From Effrenium voratum (lineage: Eukaryota > Sar > Dinophyceae > Suessiales > Symbiodiniaceae): a stretch of 64,000 nt of DNA. The notes below the pieces were generated by a model. That model worked only from the letters and a program-made list of their open reading frames with translations, searched no databases and was not told the origin of the DNA. The position numbers and the translations under genes are program-made. This document shows, one piece after another, positions 54,663 to 64,000 of this stretch; the stretch's first letter is position 1; the number at the start of each line of letters is the position of its first letter. The stretch covers positions 124,001 to 188,000 of the forward strand of contig CAUJNA010001524.1 in NCBI GenBank assembly GCA_963377175.1, given 5' to 3'.

Positions 54663-54704
54663 GAAATCGGTCGCGATTCCATTTCCTTAGGATCGGTTTG
54701 ATGT

Positions 54705-54882
54705 GGCTGTGGCTCAAAAGACCGGAATTCCAAAATGGACCCCTGGTAAGTGGAAACATAGACCACCTGCGGTTTGCCCTGGCTCTTTAATTCTGAGAAC
54801 CACACCCATTTGGCTCTGACTTTAAATCGGCAACCCTTGAACGGACTTTCCATGCGGAATGGGAATCGCCAACCAGTCATGT
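54705..54882 (+). repeat. family-A element, extended copy next to an exon
   Basis: It starts ggctgtggctcaaaag. It matches 958-1125 in inverted orientation, including gactttaaatcggcaaccct and acggactttccatgcggaat. It ends about 12 bp before the acceptor of the exon at 54895. Confidence 0.75.
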
Positions 54883-54894
54883 TCTTTGGGTGAG

Positions 54895-54980
54895 GTCCTG
54901 AAGAAGTACCTGGGCCACTTCGGCTCCGGAGGCGGAGCCTCTCGAGCTCAGCTTCTCCGGCTCGAGCCGGAGCTTCTTCG
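54895..54980 (+). CDS. putative exon, unknown
   Basis: It follows tttgggtgag and reads VLKKYLGHFGSGGGASRAQL, then LRLEPELLR, in phase 0. Gly-rich linker, then an amphipathic helix. The donor is not certain. The acceptor is immediately preceded by a family-A element, so the element may supply the 3' end of the intron. Confidence 0.5.
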
Positions 54981-55032
54981 GGGTCGCTCTTTTGGGAGGG
55001 CTTTCAAGGGACGGAACAAGAGGACACCAATT

Positions 55033-55520
55033 CCATTGTTTGTTGTTTGTTTATTTGTTTGCTTTTTTGTTTGTTTGTTTGTTGTTTGTTTGTTTGTTTG
55101 GCTTTCTTTGCTTGTTTATTTTGCTTTTGTGTTTGTTTGTTTGTTGTTTGTTTGTTTGTTTGTTTGTTTGGCTTTCTTTGCTGGTTTATTTTGCTTTTGT
55201 TGTTTGTTTGTTTGTTGTTTGTTTGTTTGGCTTTCTTTGCTTGTTTATTTTGCTTTGTTTGTTTGTTTGTTGTTTGTTTGTTTGTTTGTTTGTTTGGCTT
55301 TCTTTTTTGTTTATTTTGCTTTGCTTGTTTGTTTGTTTGTTTTGTTTTGTTTTGTTTGTTTGTTTGTTTGTTTGTTTGTTTGTTTGTTTGTTTTGCTTTC
55401 TTTGTCTGTTTGTTTTGCTTTGTTTGTTTGTTTTGTTTTGTTTGCTTTGTTTTGTTTTGTTTTAACTGTTTTTTGTTTGTTTGTTTGTTTGCTTTGTTTG
55501 TTTGCCTGTTTGTTTTCCTT
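55033..55520 (+). repeat. TTTG tetranucleotide array, about 490 bp
   Basis: (TTTG)n is broken at fairly regular intervals by ggctttctttgcttgtttat and ttttgct phrases, which gives a higher-order unit of 70 to 80 bp. Long ORFs in both directions are translated repeat. Confidence 0.95.
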
Positions 55521-56850
55521 TTTCTTTGGGGAAGGGGGTTTTCCTCTTTTAATTGATGACAACGGCACATTATGTTGTTTTTTTTTTTTGGAGGCTTCGG
55601 AGGCCCTTTTTGGGGTGGTTTTAAAGGGCGCACTGAACCAACGGTGCCTCCTGGAGCTAAGTGGTTGGGGCTGGGTTGAGTCAAAGGCTTCGGAATTGTA
55701 AAAACTGGCAGATCTTTAGTCATGGTCCACAAAGGATAATCTACTTCCAAAGCTGCACGCAGGCTAGAGGGACTTTCCCGCAGAGTAGCTTCCTTGCGCT
55801 CCTTTCGGACCTCCCGAGTGGTTCGGAGCCGTTTCGGAAGTGTTCGAGTTGCTTGAAGGGTGCAAAGGTGGTTGCTGTTGGGGACACCCGGGCTTAGTTT
55901 GGAGGGGCATTCCCTGTCAAATCAATTATGTTCCCAGGGCCACGGCCGAAGGTCTGGGGAGGTCAGCTTGGGAACCCAACAAATCCAGATCAACTTGAGG
56001 AATTGCCTTTCCCAAGAAGGTGATGGCTTAAACCATCCGAAAATGTTATGGGAAATCCCGTATGCCAACACCCACCACCGCTACCAATGTTGAAACTCCC
56101 CTGCGGGGGGGGGGGGGGGGTTGTCCAGTTGGTCACCTGACCTCAAACAGTTGCAAATAAACCAGTAACTAGGGGGGGTCGGGGTTCATATATGAGCAAC
56201 GGACAAACTGGCTTGTTTCCCCAAAACCGCATGGCAAAATTGGGGCCGGTCACCTGCTTTTTTGGGTAGGGAAAGTGGGTGGTCCCTGCATTCAGCCTAT
56301 ATGGCTGCAGCTAAAAACAGCAAAATCTGCCCGCCCCCCTCCCCCCCCTCCCTGAGCCACGGCAATTATTGCAGAATTCAGCCAGAGACGATGCGTGTTC
56401 CGCGAAGAGAGTATATTCTTGCAAGTGTTTGTAATCATATGGCAAAGTTATTGTGATTCTGCCATTTTGGGCCAGTTATAAATAAAGGGGTCACTACGGG
56501 TTTTTGCAACGTCAACCATGATGGTTTCTTTCACGAATTTCAATATTTTGTCAGACTATGTTTCAGCCTTTGAATATTGGGGTCTGAATTTTAATGGGGG
56601 ACCCTACTGCAAATTGTCGGCATCAAACTTCTGTGGAGTCAAAAGGTCCACCAACCGCTTGCGAGGCGGTTCTCAATCAATCTTCATAGCCATTTGGGTG
56701 TGTCTGTTTTTGAAGGTTCCTTTCTGACCAGTTTGAACTTGAAAGGGAAAGCCGAAAGGGAACCACTCCTTTTTGGGTCCAAAACCTAGACACACTCGTG
56801 TGTCCTTGGGTGGGGGTTCCTGTGGTTTCCCTTTCAACCTCCGAAGGGCT

Positions 56851-56911
56851 CGCGCATGCCGGAGACAGTCGCCAGGCTACTCCCGGCCGGTCCGCCTCCG
56901 AGCGTTGCCGG
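56851..56911 (+). CDS. possible short exon
   Basis: A plus frame reads RMPETVARLLPAGPPPSVAG then AGN before a GT donor (gtgagttg) in a GC-rich patch. The minus-strand frame through the same DNA is the tail of the ORF at 57511. Confidence 0.35.
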
Positions 56912-57062
56912 AGCAGGAAACCGTGAGTTGACGAGTCTCGAGTCGAGCCGCTTTCGAATGAAGCGTTTGGAAGTGTAAGCCAAGAGGAAACGGGAAACCA
57001 AGGGGAAACCAAGAGGGAAATCAAGAGGGAAATCAAGGGGAAAGCAAGGGCAAACCAAGGTT

Positions 57063-57511
57063 GAAACCAAAGATACTGGACACTGAATCCGTGTGTTTCT
57101 GGAATTCTGGACTTCTGTTTGGCGGCGATTCATAGGCAGGCTTCTTTGGTTGAGTTTTCTGAGATCCTCCCAACAAGCGCGGTTTACCAAACAGACACTC
57201 TTCCTAGTCGATGACCTTCCATTTGCGCCTTTGTCTTTCAAGAAGCCAAGAGCAACTCTCATGACTTGCCTGGAAGCAACCCCCAAGCTCTCTGTTTTCA
57301 TATGTTTTTGGCTGTGCAGCACCTTCAGCTTTGCCACGTCTAGTTGCCAGAAGCATCCATTGCAAGCGTTGCATTTGATTTTCAATAGGTCTGTCTTCGC
57401 ATCCGTGAGCATTGCACAAACTCCCTGGACCATGAGGAAGAACCAGAGGTCGCTCCGGATACAGCATGTGAAACATGTCCAAATTGCTGTTGTTTCAAGA
57501 TCTTCAAACAT
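57063..57511 (-). CDS. possible minus-strand coding segment
   Basis: From an ATG at 57511 the minus frame reads MFEDLETTAIWTCFTCCIRS, then LLKIKCNACNGCFWQLDVAK and ASRQVMRVALGFLKDKGANG. It is well mixed for about 150 codons, with paired cysteines (C-x2-C-x2-C). It then enters a repeated FPLDFPLGFPL tract that is translated repeat. No family is recognised. It could be an exon or a retroelement remnant. Confidence 0.38.
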
Positions 57512-58466
57512 AATTGATGTTCAGTGAGTTCGGAGGCTCCTCTCTAAGGGCTGGCAGACCAAGCACTACACTGGGGTACGCCAGAGCTGTCCCGGAGCAG
57601 ACTAAACACAACTTTGAGACTTTTGCTGGACGAGTTCCCACCTCCAGTGCCCAGATTTCCTTTTCGGGAGGGGTTCGCCTTAGGATCCCACTGCCCCTAG
57701 AACGGGCGGCGGTTGATCCGGGTTTCGCACCTGCGCAGGTGTCTGCTGGGTCTTGGTTCGGCTTGTGGTGAGCCTGTGAGCGCTTTTTTTCGAGTGGGGG
57801 CACCCAAATCGGGTGCCGCCTGGCTTCCCAAGACCCCAAATCGGTACCCTCAAGAGCCCCTCGTTTGTGAGGGAAGGTTCTGGTGTAGCGATATCATTGG
57901 AGCCAGTGGCACGTGCTTAGGTAAAACGGAGTCATCCGGGTGTGCCTTGTTTGGAGAGTCGTCACTCGTTTTGGGTCGTTGCAGAAGATACAGGATACCA
58001 CTCATTTTGGGGTCGCATTTTTCCGTAAGACACACCAGTTTGGGAAAACCAGTTTGGGTAAACATTTCGGGAAGACCACTTTTTGGGGGTTACCAGTTTA
58101 GAGGTAAACATAATATCAGTTTTCTTTTTAGTTTTTTTTTTTTTTTTTTGGGGGGGGGGGCGGCGGCAAATCCACGCAGGCAGTGAGTTTAAGACACATC
58201 CGGATTGATCCGATGTTAATGCGATCTTTGCGCCGCTTGCTTCGCTTGTCAAGGGCACCAGGTGATCTTTGGACGCCCGATTCACCACCGGCGCGCGTGA
58301 ATTTGCCTGTTGGGAAAAGGCAATGCGCAGGTGGAGCACTTGCATGCATTTCAATCTCTTTTTTTGCTTCAAATAGAAGAACAACAACAACAACACGTCA
58401 CATGCAATGGGTTTTATTAAAAAAACAAACAAACAAACAAACAATGAAACAACAAAAAACACTACA

Positions 58467-58745
58467 ATGAGTGAGAACAACTTGGTCGAACGCCGGCCAT
58501 CTTTGGATTTCGTTGGGGCCCTTGACCACCAGAGGCGGCGCTTGGCGCAAGGCGCACGCCGCGTGAGGCGGCGCTTGGGCGCTTTGGAGGGCGAAAGCGA
58601 GCGGCGCCAGAAACCAGCGAAGAGTTGGGTCGGGGTGCTTCGCGAGTCGGGAGCCTCGCGCATTGGGGAAGCCGCGGATTGGGATCCGAAAGGTCCGAAA
58701 GGTCCGAAAGGACCGAAATGTCAGGTGGAGAGCGGGTTTTTTTGA
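58467..58745 (+). CDS. possible protein, Arg-rich helix and Lys-Gly-Pro repeats
   Basis: From an ATG at 58467 the frame reads MSENNLVERRPSLDFVGALD, then HQRRRLAQGARRVRRRLGA, and a GPKGPKGPK tail before a stop at 58745. It has an Arg-rich coiled-coil-like centre. The base composition is much more GC-rich than the flanks. The tail comes from an aaggtccg tandem repeat. Confidence 0.42.
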   Translation: MSENNLVERRPSLDFVGALDHQRRRLAQGARRVRRRLGALEGESERRQKPAKSWVGVLRESGASRIGEAADWDPKGPKGPKGPKCQVESGFF

Positions 58746-59399
58746 GGTCAAGCTAGGAGGCGGAAGCTCGGTTTCGGGTAAAAGAGCATGGGATCGATCC
58801 CCTTTTGGGGTTTTTGGGCCGGTCTTTTTGTTGCGTAGAAAGCTCAGGCGACCCCACTCGTTTTGCGGGCTCCCCCTTCTTTAAGACAAATTCAAGTGGT
58901 TGGTCTTTTTTTGAGGGTTTCAAAGGAAAACAGAAGGGAACATCACCATTTAGGGGGTCCACTAAAAAAGACACACCCATATGCATGGGAGTCTCCGGTG
59001 GGTTGCCCCCTTCCACTCACAATCACCCCTGATGAGAACAGTTGGTTTTGAGCAACAAAGGAAACACGCGTGAGACAAACCATGTCAAGGGTCAACAAAA
59101 CTCGGATACTAGGAATCCTTTTGATGGTACCATCCCATTTTTCAAGGAACCTACTTGACTAATTTGGGTGGCCCTTTTTGGGTTGGTACTCAAACAGAAA
59201 TAAAACGGACACCACCCACTTTCGGTGGGATTCCCTTTTTGGGAACCCTCTCCCAAATCTCTGATTTTTCAACCCAAATCCATCTTTTGCAGTTTTCAGG
59301 GCATGCTTTTCACCTCGGTTTACGCGGCAGCCAAGAGGAAAGCCGTGATGAAAAAAGGGTCCTCCTATTTTGAGGGCACGGGAGCCCACATCACCCTTC

Positions 59400-59500
59400 T
59401 TGGAACGCCCCCCCCACCCCCCACCCCCTTCTTGGAACGCCCCCCCCACCCCCCGCCCCCCACCCCCCACTCCCCACCCCCCGCCCCCCACCCCGCTCTT
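59400..59500 (+). repeat. C-rich CCCCCCACCCC tract with a short duplication
   Basis: Two copies of cttcttggaacgccccccccacccc are followed by mixed C runs. The complementary strand could form quadruplexes. Confidence 0.85.
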
Positions 59501-60033
59501 TGAGGCGCCTCCAGCCCGGCGAATCCGTCCCCGCCGAAGGCGGAGGGCCCGGCGCGGAGCCCAGAAGCCCAGACCGCTAGAGGTGGACATGGCTGGGTGG
59601 TGGTTTTTTGGTTGCCATGGTGAAAACTGGGGGGGAGGAGGGGATGGTGATTTTCTCCTTAAGCCCGAAAGCTTTTCTTTTTTGGGTACAGATGGAACCC
59701 TGCAGACCTTGAATTGCGCTTTTAACAGTGTACCATATTCATGGGATCATGATGCTTTGCATCATCTACCCTGGGAGGTCTGAAAGACTTTAAAGGTTGC
59801 CAACATATTTTAAGTTTGTCATCAATCTCGGAGATACCCCCCCCGGAAGGACAACTTTCAAGAACCCTGAAGAAGAGGGGCTGTTATTACTGGGGTCACT
59901 ATTTTGAGTCTTTCTGGGGTTATTCAATTCAGAGCATGGGGTCGTTTCCCTGCCTACCACCAGGGGTGACTTTGAACGTGGTCAAACACCTCCGCCAGCT
60001 AAGCAAAAAAAGCAATGCTTCAAACAATAATGG

Positions 60034-60580
60034 GACCAGCTAAGTATAGAGCAGAATCCTTTGAACAAATAACAAGGCCGGCTAAATAATTATGAAACAG
60101 AATCCTTTGAACAAATAAGAAGGACAGCTCAATATGGAACAGAATCCTTTGAATAAATTAGGAGGCCAGCTATAAGAACATAATCCTTTGAACTTTCAAC
60201 AAAAGAGCAAAGCCAGCTACATTTGGAACATAGTCCTTGCACAAATAACGGGGCCAGCCAAATGTGGAACGGGATCCTTGAACAAATAAGAAGGCCAGCT
60301 AAATATGGAACGTATTTCTTTGAACAAATAAGAAGGCCAGGTAAATATGGAACAGCATCCTTTGAACAAATAATAAGACCAGCTAAGAATGGAACATAAT
60401 CCTTGCACAAACAACGGGGCCAGCTAAATATGGAACATAATCCTTTGAACACATATTGGGGCCAACTAAATATGGAACATCATTTTTTTGAACCATTAGC
60501 GGGGCCTGCAAAGTGTGGAGCAGAATCCTTTGATCAAATTTCGGGTCCAGTTAAGTATAGAACAGGATCTGAACACATCA
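60034..60580 (+). repeat. 42-bp minisatellite, about 13 copies
   Basis: The unit is ggccagctaaatatggaaca followed by taatcctttgaacaaataagaa. Most copies are 41 to 43 bp and two are longer through short insertions. Forty-two is divisible by three, so the minus strand shows a 14-residue periodic ORF (VPYLAGLLICSK-like), best read as translated repeat. Confidence 0.93.
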
Positions 60581-60998
60581 CATCCTTTTTGGTGTAATTC
60601 CCCTGAGCTCCCGGCTGAGAGTTGTGTGGTTTTTGCCATTTATTGGGCTCCGGAGTGAGGCGGGGGGGTCTGGACCAGGGTAGCTGGGGATTGCCCTTAG
60701 TTGGTTTGGATTTGAAACCCTTCAACTCACGAATCCAAACCAGAGGGAAGCTGAGGGATGAGGTTTTAGGGCGGGGTGTGGCTTTTGTCGATTTTTCCGG
60801 GTCCAACATTTAAATGGATTTTTCTTTAGGACCAGATTGCTACCCCTTCCCAAGCAAGGGAGCAAGGAAACTCTCTAATTTGCCCCACTTGTTCCATGGT
60901 TTTGTCACGAAGTATGTGAATCGCACCCTCTGATTGACCGCAACTGGCCGTGTTTCTTGTGGTTGAGATGGTTGTTTTACTTGCAACAGGACTCGGCA

Positions 60999-61072
60999 TG
61001 CGTGGCTCGACTCGAGGTGCCGCGGCTGTCGCAGAAGGCCTTCCCGCCCGATTTGAAGCGACGTGCAGGCTG
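60999..61072 (+). CDS. possible short exon
   Basis: In a GC-rich patch, one plus frame reads VARLEVPRLSQKAFPPDLKR. There is no decisive splice site, and an alternative frame is also open. Confidence 0.28.
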
Positions 61073-61339
61073 ATCCCTCTTAGAGACCCATACCATTCAC
61101 CCCACCCCGCGTGTACTTGCCAGCTTTTTTTGGGGTATATTTGGAAGAATCAGGTTTTTCAAGGGTCAGGGGCTGACATCATTTGACATCATACCCTCAA
61201 AAAGAAGGAGTAGTGCGAGCGGGGGGTACATAGTTTAAAGGAGGATTTGCCCACATCTGATTTCGCCATCGGCAGCTTGACTGCTGATGAATTGGCTCAA
61301 ATGATCTTGCAGATTTGGGCAAATGAAATCGTGACCTCT

Positions 61340-61697
61340 CGCAGGGTTTGGCTTGTGAGCGATTTCACCAGCGAAGACGATGTATTCGGTAGGAATCGGA
61401 CCCTCAATACTCAAAAGTGCTTTCCGGTGTCCTTTTTGTTTTTTGCAACACGCACTCTGAAAGAGACGCAAATGCATCGACCCCGCGGATGGTGTTTAAA
61501 CCACGGTTGACTTCCCTGAAGCAGACCATGGAACCCCGTAAAGGGTCCAGTCTAATCATAGATTCATAAAGTCCAGGAAGCCAAAAACGGGAAACAACAT
61601 TCCAGGGGTTGATTCCCCATTCTTTTCAATTATCGTTCTTTTCGAAAACCTGCCGTTTTCCTGGGTTTCTGGAGGTTTTCTGGAAAGAAGGATCCCT
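61340..61697 (-). repeat. about 360-bp repeat, right member of an inverted pair
   Basis: Reverse complement of 54306-54662 over its whole length with scattered changes. The members are 6.7 kb apart. Neither has a convincing ORF. Confidence 0.88.
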
Positions 61698-62695
61698 GGA
61701 AAGAACGGGGAAGGTAAAAGTAGAAACATAGGAATGTTGCCTTGAGGCTTTTGTCTCTTTCCGCAGGCGATTGATCAACTCGGCGAGACAGAGGCGGGCG
61801 TTGCCAGAAACCGGGAGAGTCTTCCTTCTGATGCTGCCTTTGATTCTGGGTTTGGGTTTTGGGTAGTCTGTTTCCAACATGGGCCATTTGGGTGTTTTTG
61901 CGTGATTTTTTCTCTTTTTTTTCCCCAGGCAGTTACCCCTTTTCGGGAGTGTTTAACAGGAAGCCGACCAGTTTGGGGGTCCCGACGGTTGCAAACGCCT
62001 TTTCAAGAGGGCTCTGGTCTTTCAATCCTTGCCTGTATGCTTTAGCACTATAAGCAGGCAAATGTTCGTTGTTGCTTCATGTTTTGTATAACACCCCCAG
62101 AATGAGCGGTTCCCTTTTGGTTCCCTTCCAAACAAGCCTAAAAAGCGCCGCAAGGGCCCAGGGGTTTTCCACAATTTTGTAGAACAGGTGGAAGATCGAA
62201 TTTTCCTGGCGGGTTCTGCCAACGGCACAGTGCCAGTTTTGGTGGTTTTCCATTTCAGAAGTGAGGACCGGGGGCTGAGGAAGGACGAAACTATCCCCTA
62301 AAGCAGCTTTGGGAGCGATAGCCAGAGGAAGACACGCCCACTTTTATCTGCCTGAGCCCGTATCGAGTCCAGACAGCGCCCGGAAACCAATCCCGCTGCG
62401 GTCAAGGAGGCCTCACTGGCCAAATTTTTGTGGGCCTAACGGCCTCACGGCCGAGCCGTTTCTTCCTTTCAGAGGCTTTGATTCTTCGAAGAAGCCTCGC
62501 CCCAGCCGGGTGTTTACCCAACAAAGGACACCAGGCCGTGGGGTGTCACAACGAGCTCGCGCCTGCGGCCCGCGGCACACCCAAAATCACCCCGCCGAAA
62601 GGGCCATGTTGGTGGGTTCTACTACCTAGTTCCACAGGGTGTATGGCAATTGAGTTGCATAATAAACATCTCTTTTGCTCCCTAGGGCAAAGTCT
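61698..62695. other. no firm gene seen
   Basis: Overlapping ORFs at 62309-62924 are open in two plus frames but neither is favoured. Confidence 0.35.
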
Positions 62696-62850
62696 CCCAA
62701 CTCGGCATCAGCTAGGACTGATTTCAAAGTCCACTGCATGCTCAAAAAGGCACTTCAGCATCAAGGTGGGACAAATTCAAAGTCCAACTGCATGCTCAAA
62801 AAGCACATTGGGCCAGGACCGATTCAAGGCCCAACTGGATGCTAAAAGAG
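62696..62850 (+). repeat. three imperfect direct repeats near the recombinase gene
   Basis: Units built from gattcaaagtccaactgcat and gctcaaaaaggcact appear three times at about 50 to 60 bp spacing. They lie about 100 bp past the stop of the recombinase ORF and could be terminal or subterminal repeats of that element. Confidence 0.6.
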
Positions 62851-62948
62851 GCACTTCCTTTCCATCTCTCCTATTCTGCGCAGCAAGCTTATCGCTCGCA
62901 TTATGCACTGAAAAATTCAGCTAAACAACAAACCAAACAAACAAAAAC

Positions 62949-64000
62949 TCACGAAACCCACAAACAAGCCAGCACAGCCTGGGCTCTTTGGCTTAAAAAC
63001 TCGATTCGGCTCCGGCAAACAGGCGAAAGCTCATGAAGGAAAAGCTGGGCCCCAACTTCCTGAAGATAAAACTCCAAAGTGCGTGTTCGCGCCCACCTTC
63101 CCCGCCATGCGATCAGTGGAATGTTCTCCGTGGCCAGATAGAGGGCCGTGGCGCCCGATCCTCTGAGCACCCCAGGTGTGGCGCCGCGCTCGGTCTGCTT
63201 TCGCGGGATCCCCAGACGATCCATGACAGCGTTCCACTGCCGACGGTACACTGCCATAGAAGCCGGGAAAAGCCGACACGAGGGTTCCAAAGCTCCAAAA
63301 AGTGCATAGCACAAACGAATGGCCCAAGGGTCGTCAATTTTGCTATGCTGTCTGCGGGCAAGACGGGCTGTTTTGGGCTGGCGCAAATGAATGTACAAAC
63401 TCTGCACAGCACCTAACGAGTCTTGGGGGAACAAATCGGATCGGAGAAGTGGAACAAACTCAGCGGGGTGAAGCATTGCCAAAAATCCAATCACGGTTAT
63501 ACCAACCCAGGAAGGCCAGTTCCATAGGCTTGCTAAGCATAACGCAGCTCGCAGCACAGGAGCTGACAGAACTGCGCGGCATGAGCCAGGTTCCTCTAAC
63601 TGCCATCTGCGGTCCACCTGCCACGCGCCGGCAAGCTCATGCCTGTACTGCGGCCATTCGTTTTGCACAGCCGTCAAAGCATACACGAACATATATCTTG
63701 GCAGGCCAGAGGAGAAACAAGCCTTCCCGTATAATCGCAAAGCCAAGGCGGTGCTTTCGCTTGAGGCCAAGACTCGCTCCGGGTCCATGTTTAGTTCCTG
63801 AGCAACCCAAACACAAAAGGCATCCAAACAGGTTTTCATCCTTTTGGCAGTTGCTGGCGCAAAACCGACAGCCATGTCGAGTTCACCTCTAGGCACACGT
63901 GGGCGATGTGGGCCAGGGTTTGGCTCAATGTCGCCCGCGAGCAGCAAAAGAAAACGTAGCCACCTTGCGGCATTCTTGGGGTAATGGCTGGCAGCAACTA
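62949..64000 (-). CDS. tyrosine recombinase-like protein with 2A-like leader, partial at edge
   Basis: The frame is open from the right edge of the window to a stop at 62949. Before residue 1 of the first in-frame TTG (63947) it reads ARWLRFL, then LLLLAGDIEPNPGP. GDIEPNPGP (63909-63935) fits the 2A ribosome-skipping consensus, so translation would probably release an upstream protein and restart at Pro. Counting from 63947, a core-binding-like helical region (about 25-130) precedes a catalytic-type region: LHPAEFVPLLRSDL near 159-172, PKTARLARRQHSKIDD near 191-206, LRGSGATALYLAT near 261-273, WRGRW at 281-285 and FYLQEV near 293-298 with the candidate nucleophile Tyr294. The usual first Arg appears to be His160. 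Such enzymes move DIRS- or Crypton-type elements. The upstream part is outside the window. Confidence 0.7.
   Translation of the reverse strand, partial: VAASHYPKNAARWLRFLLLLAGDIEPNPGPHRPRVPRGELDMAVGFAPATAKRMKTCLDAFCVWVAQELNMDPERVLASSESTALALRLYGKACFSSGLPRYMFVYALTAVQNEWPQYRHELAGAWQVDRRWQLEEPGSCRAVLSAPVLRAALCLASLWNWPSWVGITVIGFLAMLHPAEFVPLLRSDLFPQDSLGAVQSLYIHLRQPKTARLARRQHSKIDDPWAIRLCYALFGALEPSCRLFPASMAVYRRQWNAVMDRLGIPRKQTERGATPGVLRGSGATALYLATENIPLIAWRGRWARTRTLEFYLQEVGAQLFLHELSPVCRSRIEFLSQRAQAVLACLWVS

Noticed and set aside
55004..55750. ORFs of 160-250 codons rich in Phe/Val/Cys/Leu or Lys/Thr/Asn/Gln
   Set aside because: Translation of the TTTG array, with no non-repeat coding sequence.
1..64000. 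Search for the dinoflagellate spliced-leader sequence or relict copies before genes
   Set aside because: Only TGGCTCAA fragments within family-A elements were seen. The full 22-base leader was not found, including upstream of 19683.

Overview
The window looks like nuclear DNA of a photosynthetic dinoflagellate. Three things support this. First, there is an exon-split gene for a chlorophyll-binding light-harvesting (LHC) protein whose introns begin with GC or GA instead of GT. Second, there is a LINE whose large ORF carries the RVGEA-x-NPGP motif and an FVDN reverse-transcriptase active site, as I recall from dinoflagellate elements. Third, there is a tyrosine-recombinase element headed by a 2A-like GDIEPNPGP peptide. 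Coding DNA appears as short GC-rich exons scattered in long repeat-filled introns. I see no operons, rRNA or tRNA genes and no CRISPR array.

Layout. 0-8.6 kb: small exon-like islands, including an Ala/Arg/Pro-rich plastid-transit-like exon at 5.35 kb, and a large near-perfect hairpin at 7.2-7.5 kb. 8.7-14.9 kb: a minus-strand LINE encoding an ORF1-like coiled-coil protein, an AP-type endonuclease, a reverse transcriptase and RNase H, broken by about three frameshifts. 15.0-15.5 kb: a small element with inverted termini. 15.8-22.7 kb: five LHC exons on the plus strand that join in frame into 143 residues with all three helices. The 3.2 kb fourth intron contains a complete intronless ORF for a secreted protein with four 14-cysteine modules. 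22.7-30 kb: mostly repeats and a few exon candidates. 30.3-34.3 kb: a 2.6 kb AGCAAGGGAA-type satellite followed by a CCAGCAT-type satellite. 34.9-46.8 kb: dispersed exon candidates, ending in a cluster with a possible N-myristoylated start (MGCTSS) and two exons joined by a 149-bp GA-AG intron. 47-62 kb: sparse exon candidates, TTTG arrays, a 42-bp minisatellite and an inverted pair of about 360-bp repeats. 62.9-64 kb: a tyrosine-recombinase ORF on the minus strand, open at the window edge.

At least three families of short (about 95-140 bp) terminal-inverted-repeat elements recur across the window, named A, B and C here. Copies lie within or next to introns. The non-LHC exon calls rest on open frame, composition and plausible splice sites. 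I recognise no family for them, and which exons belong together is unresolved except where stated.
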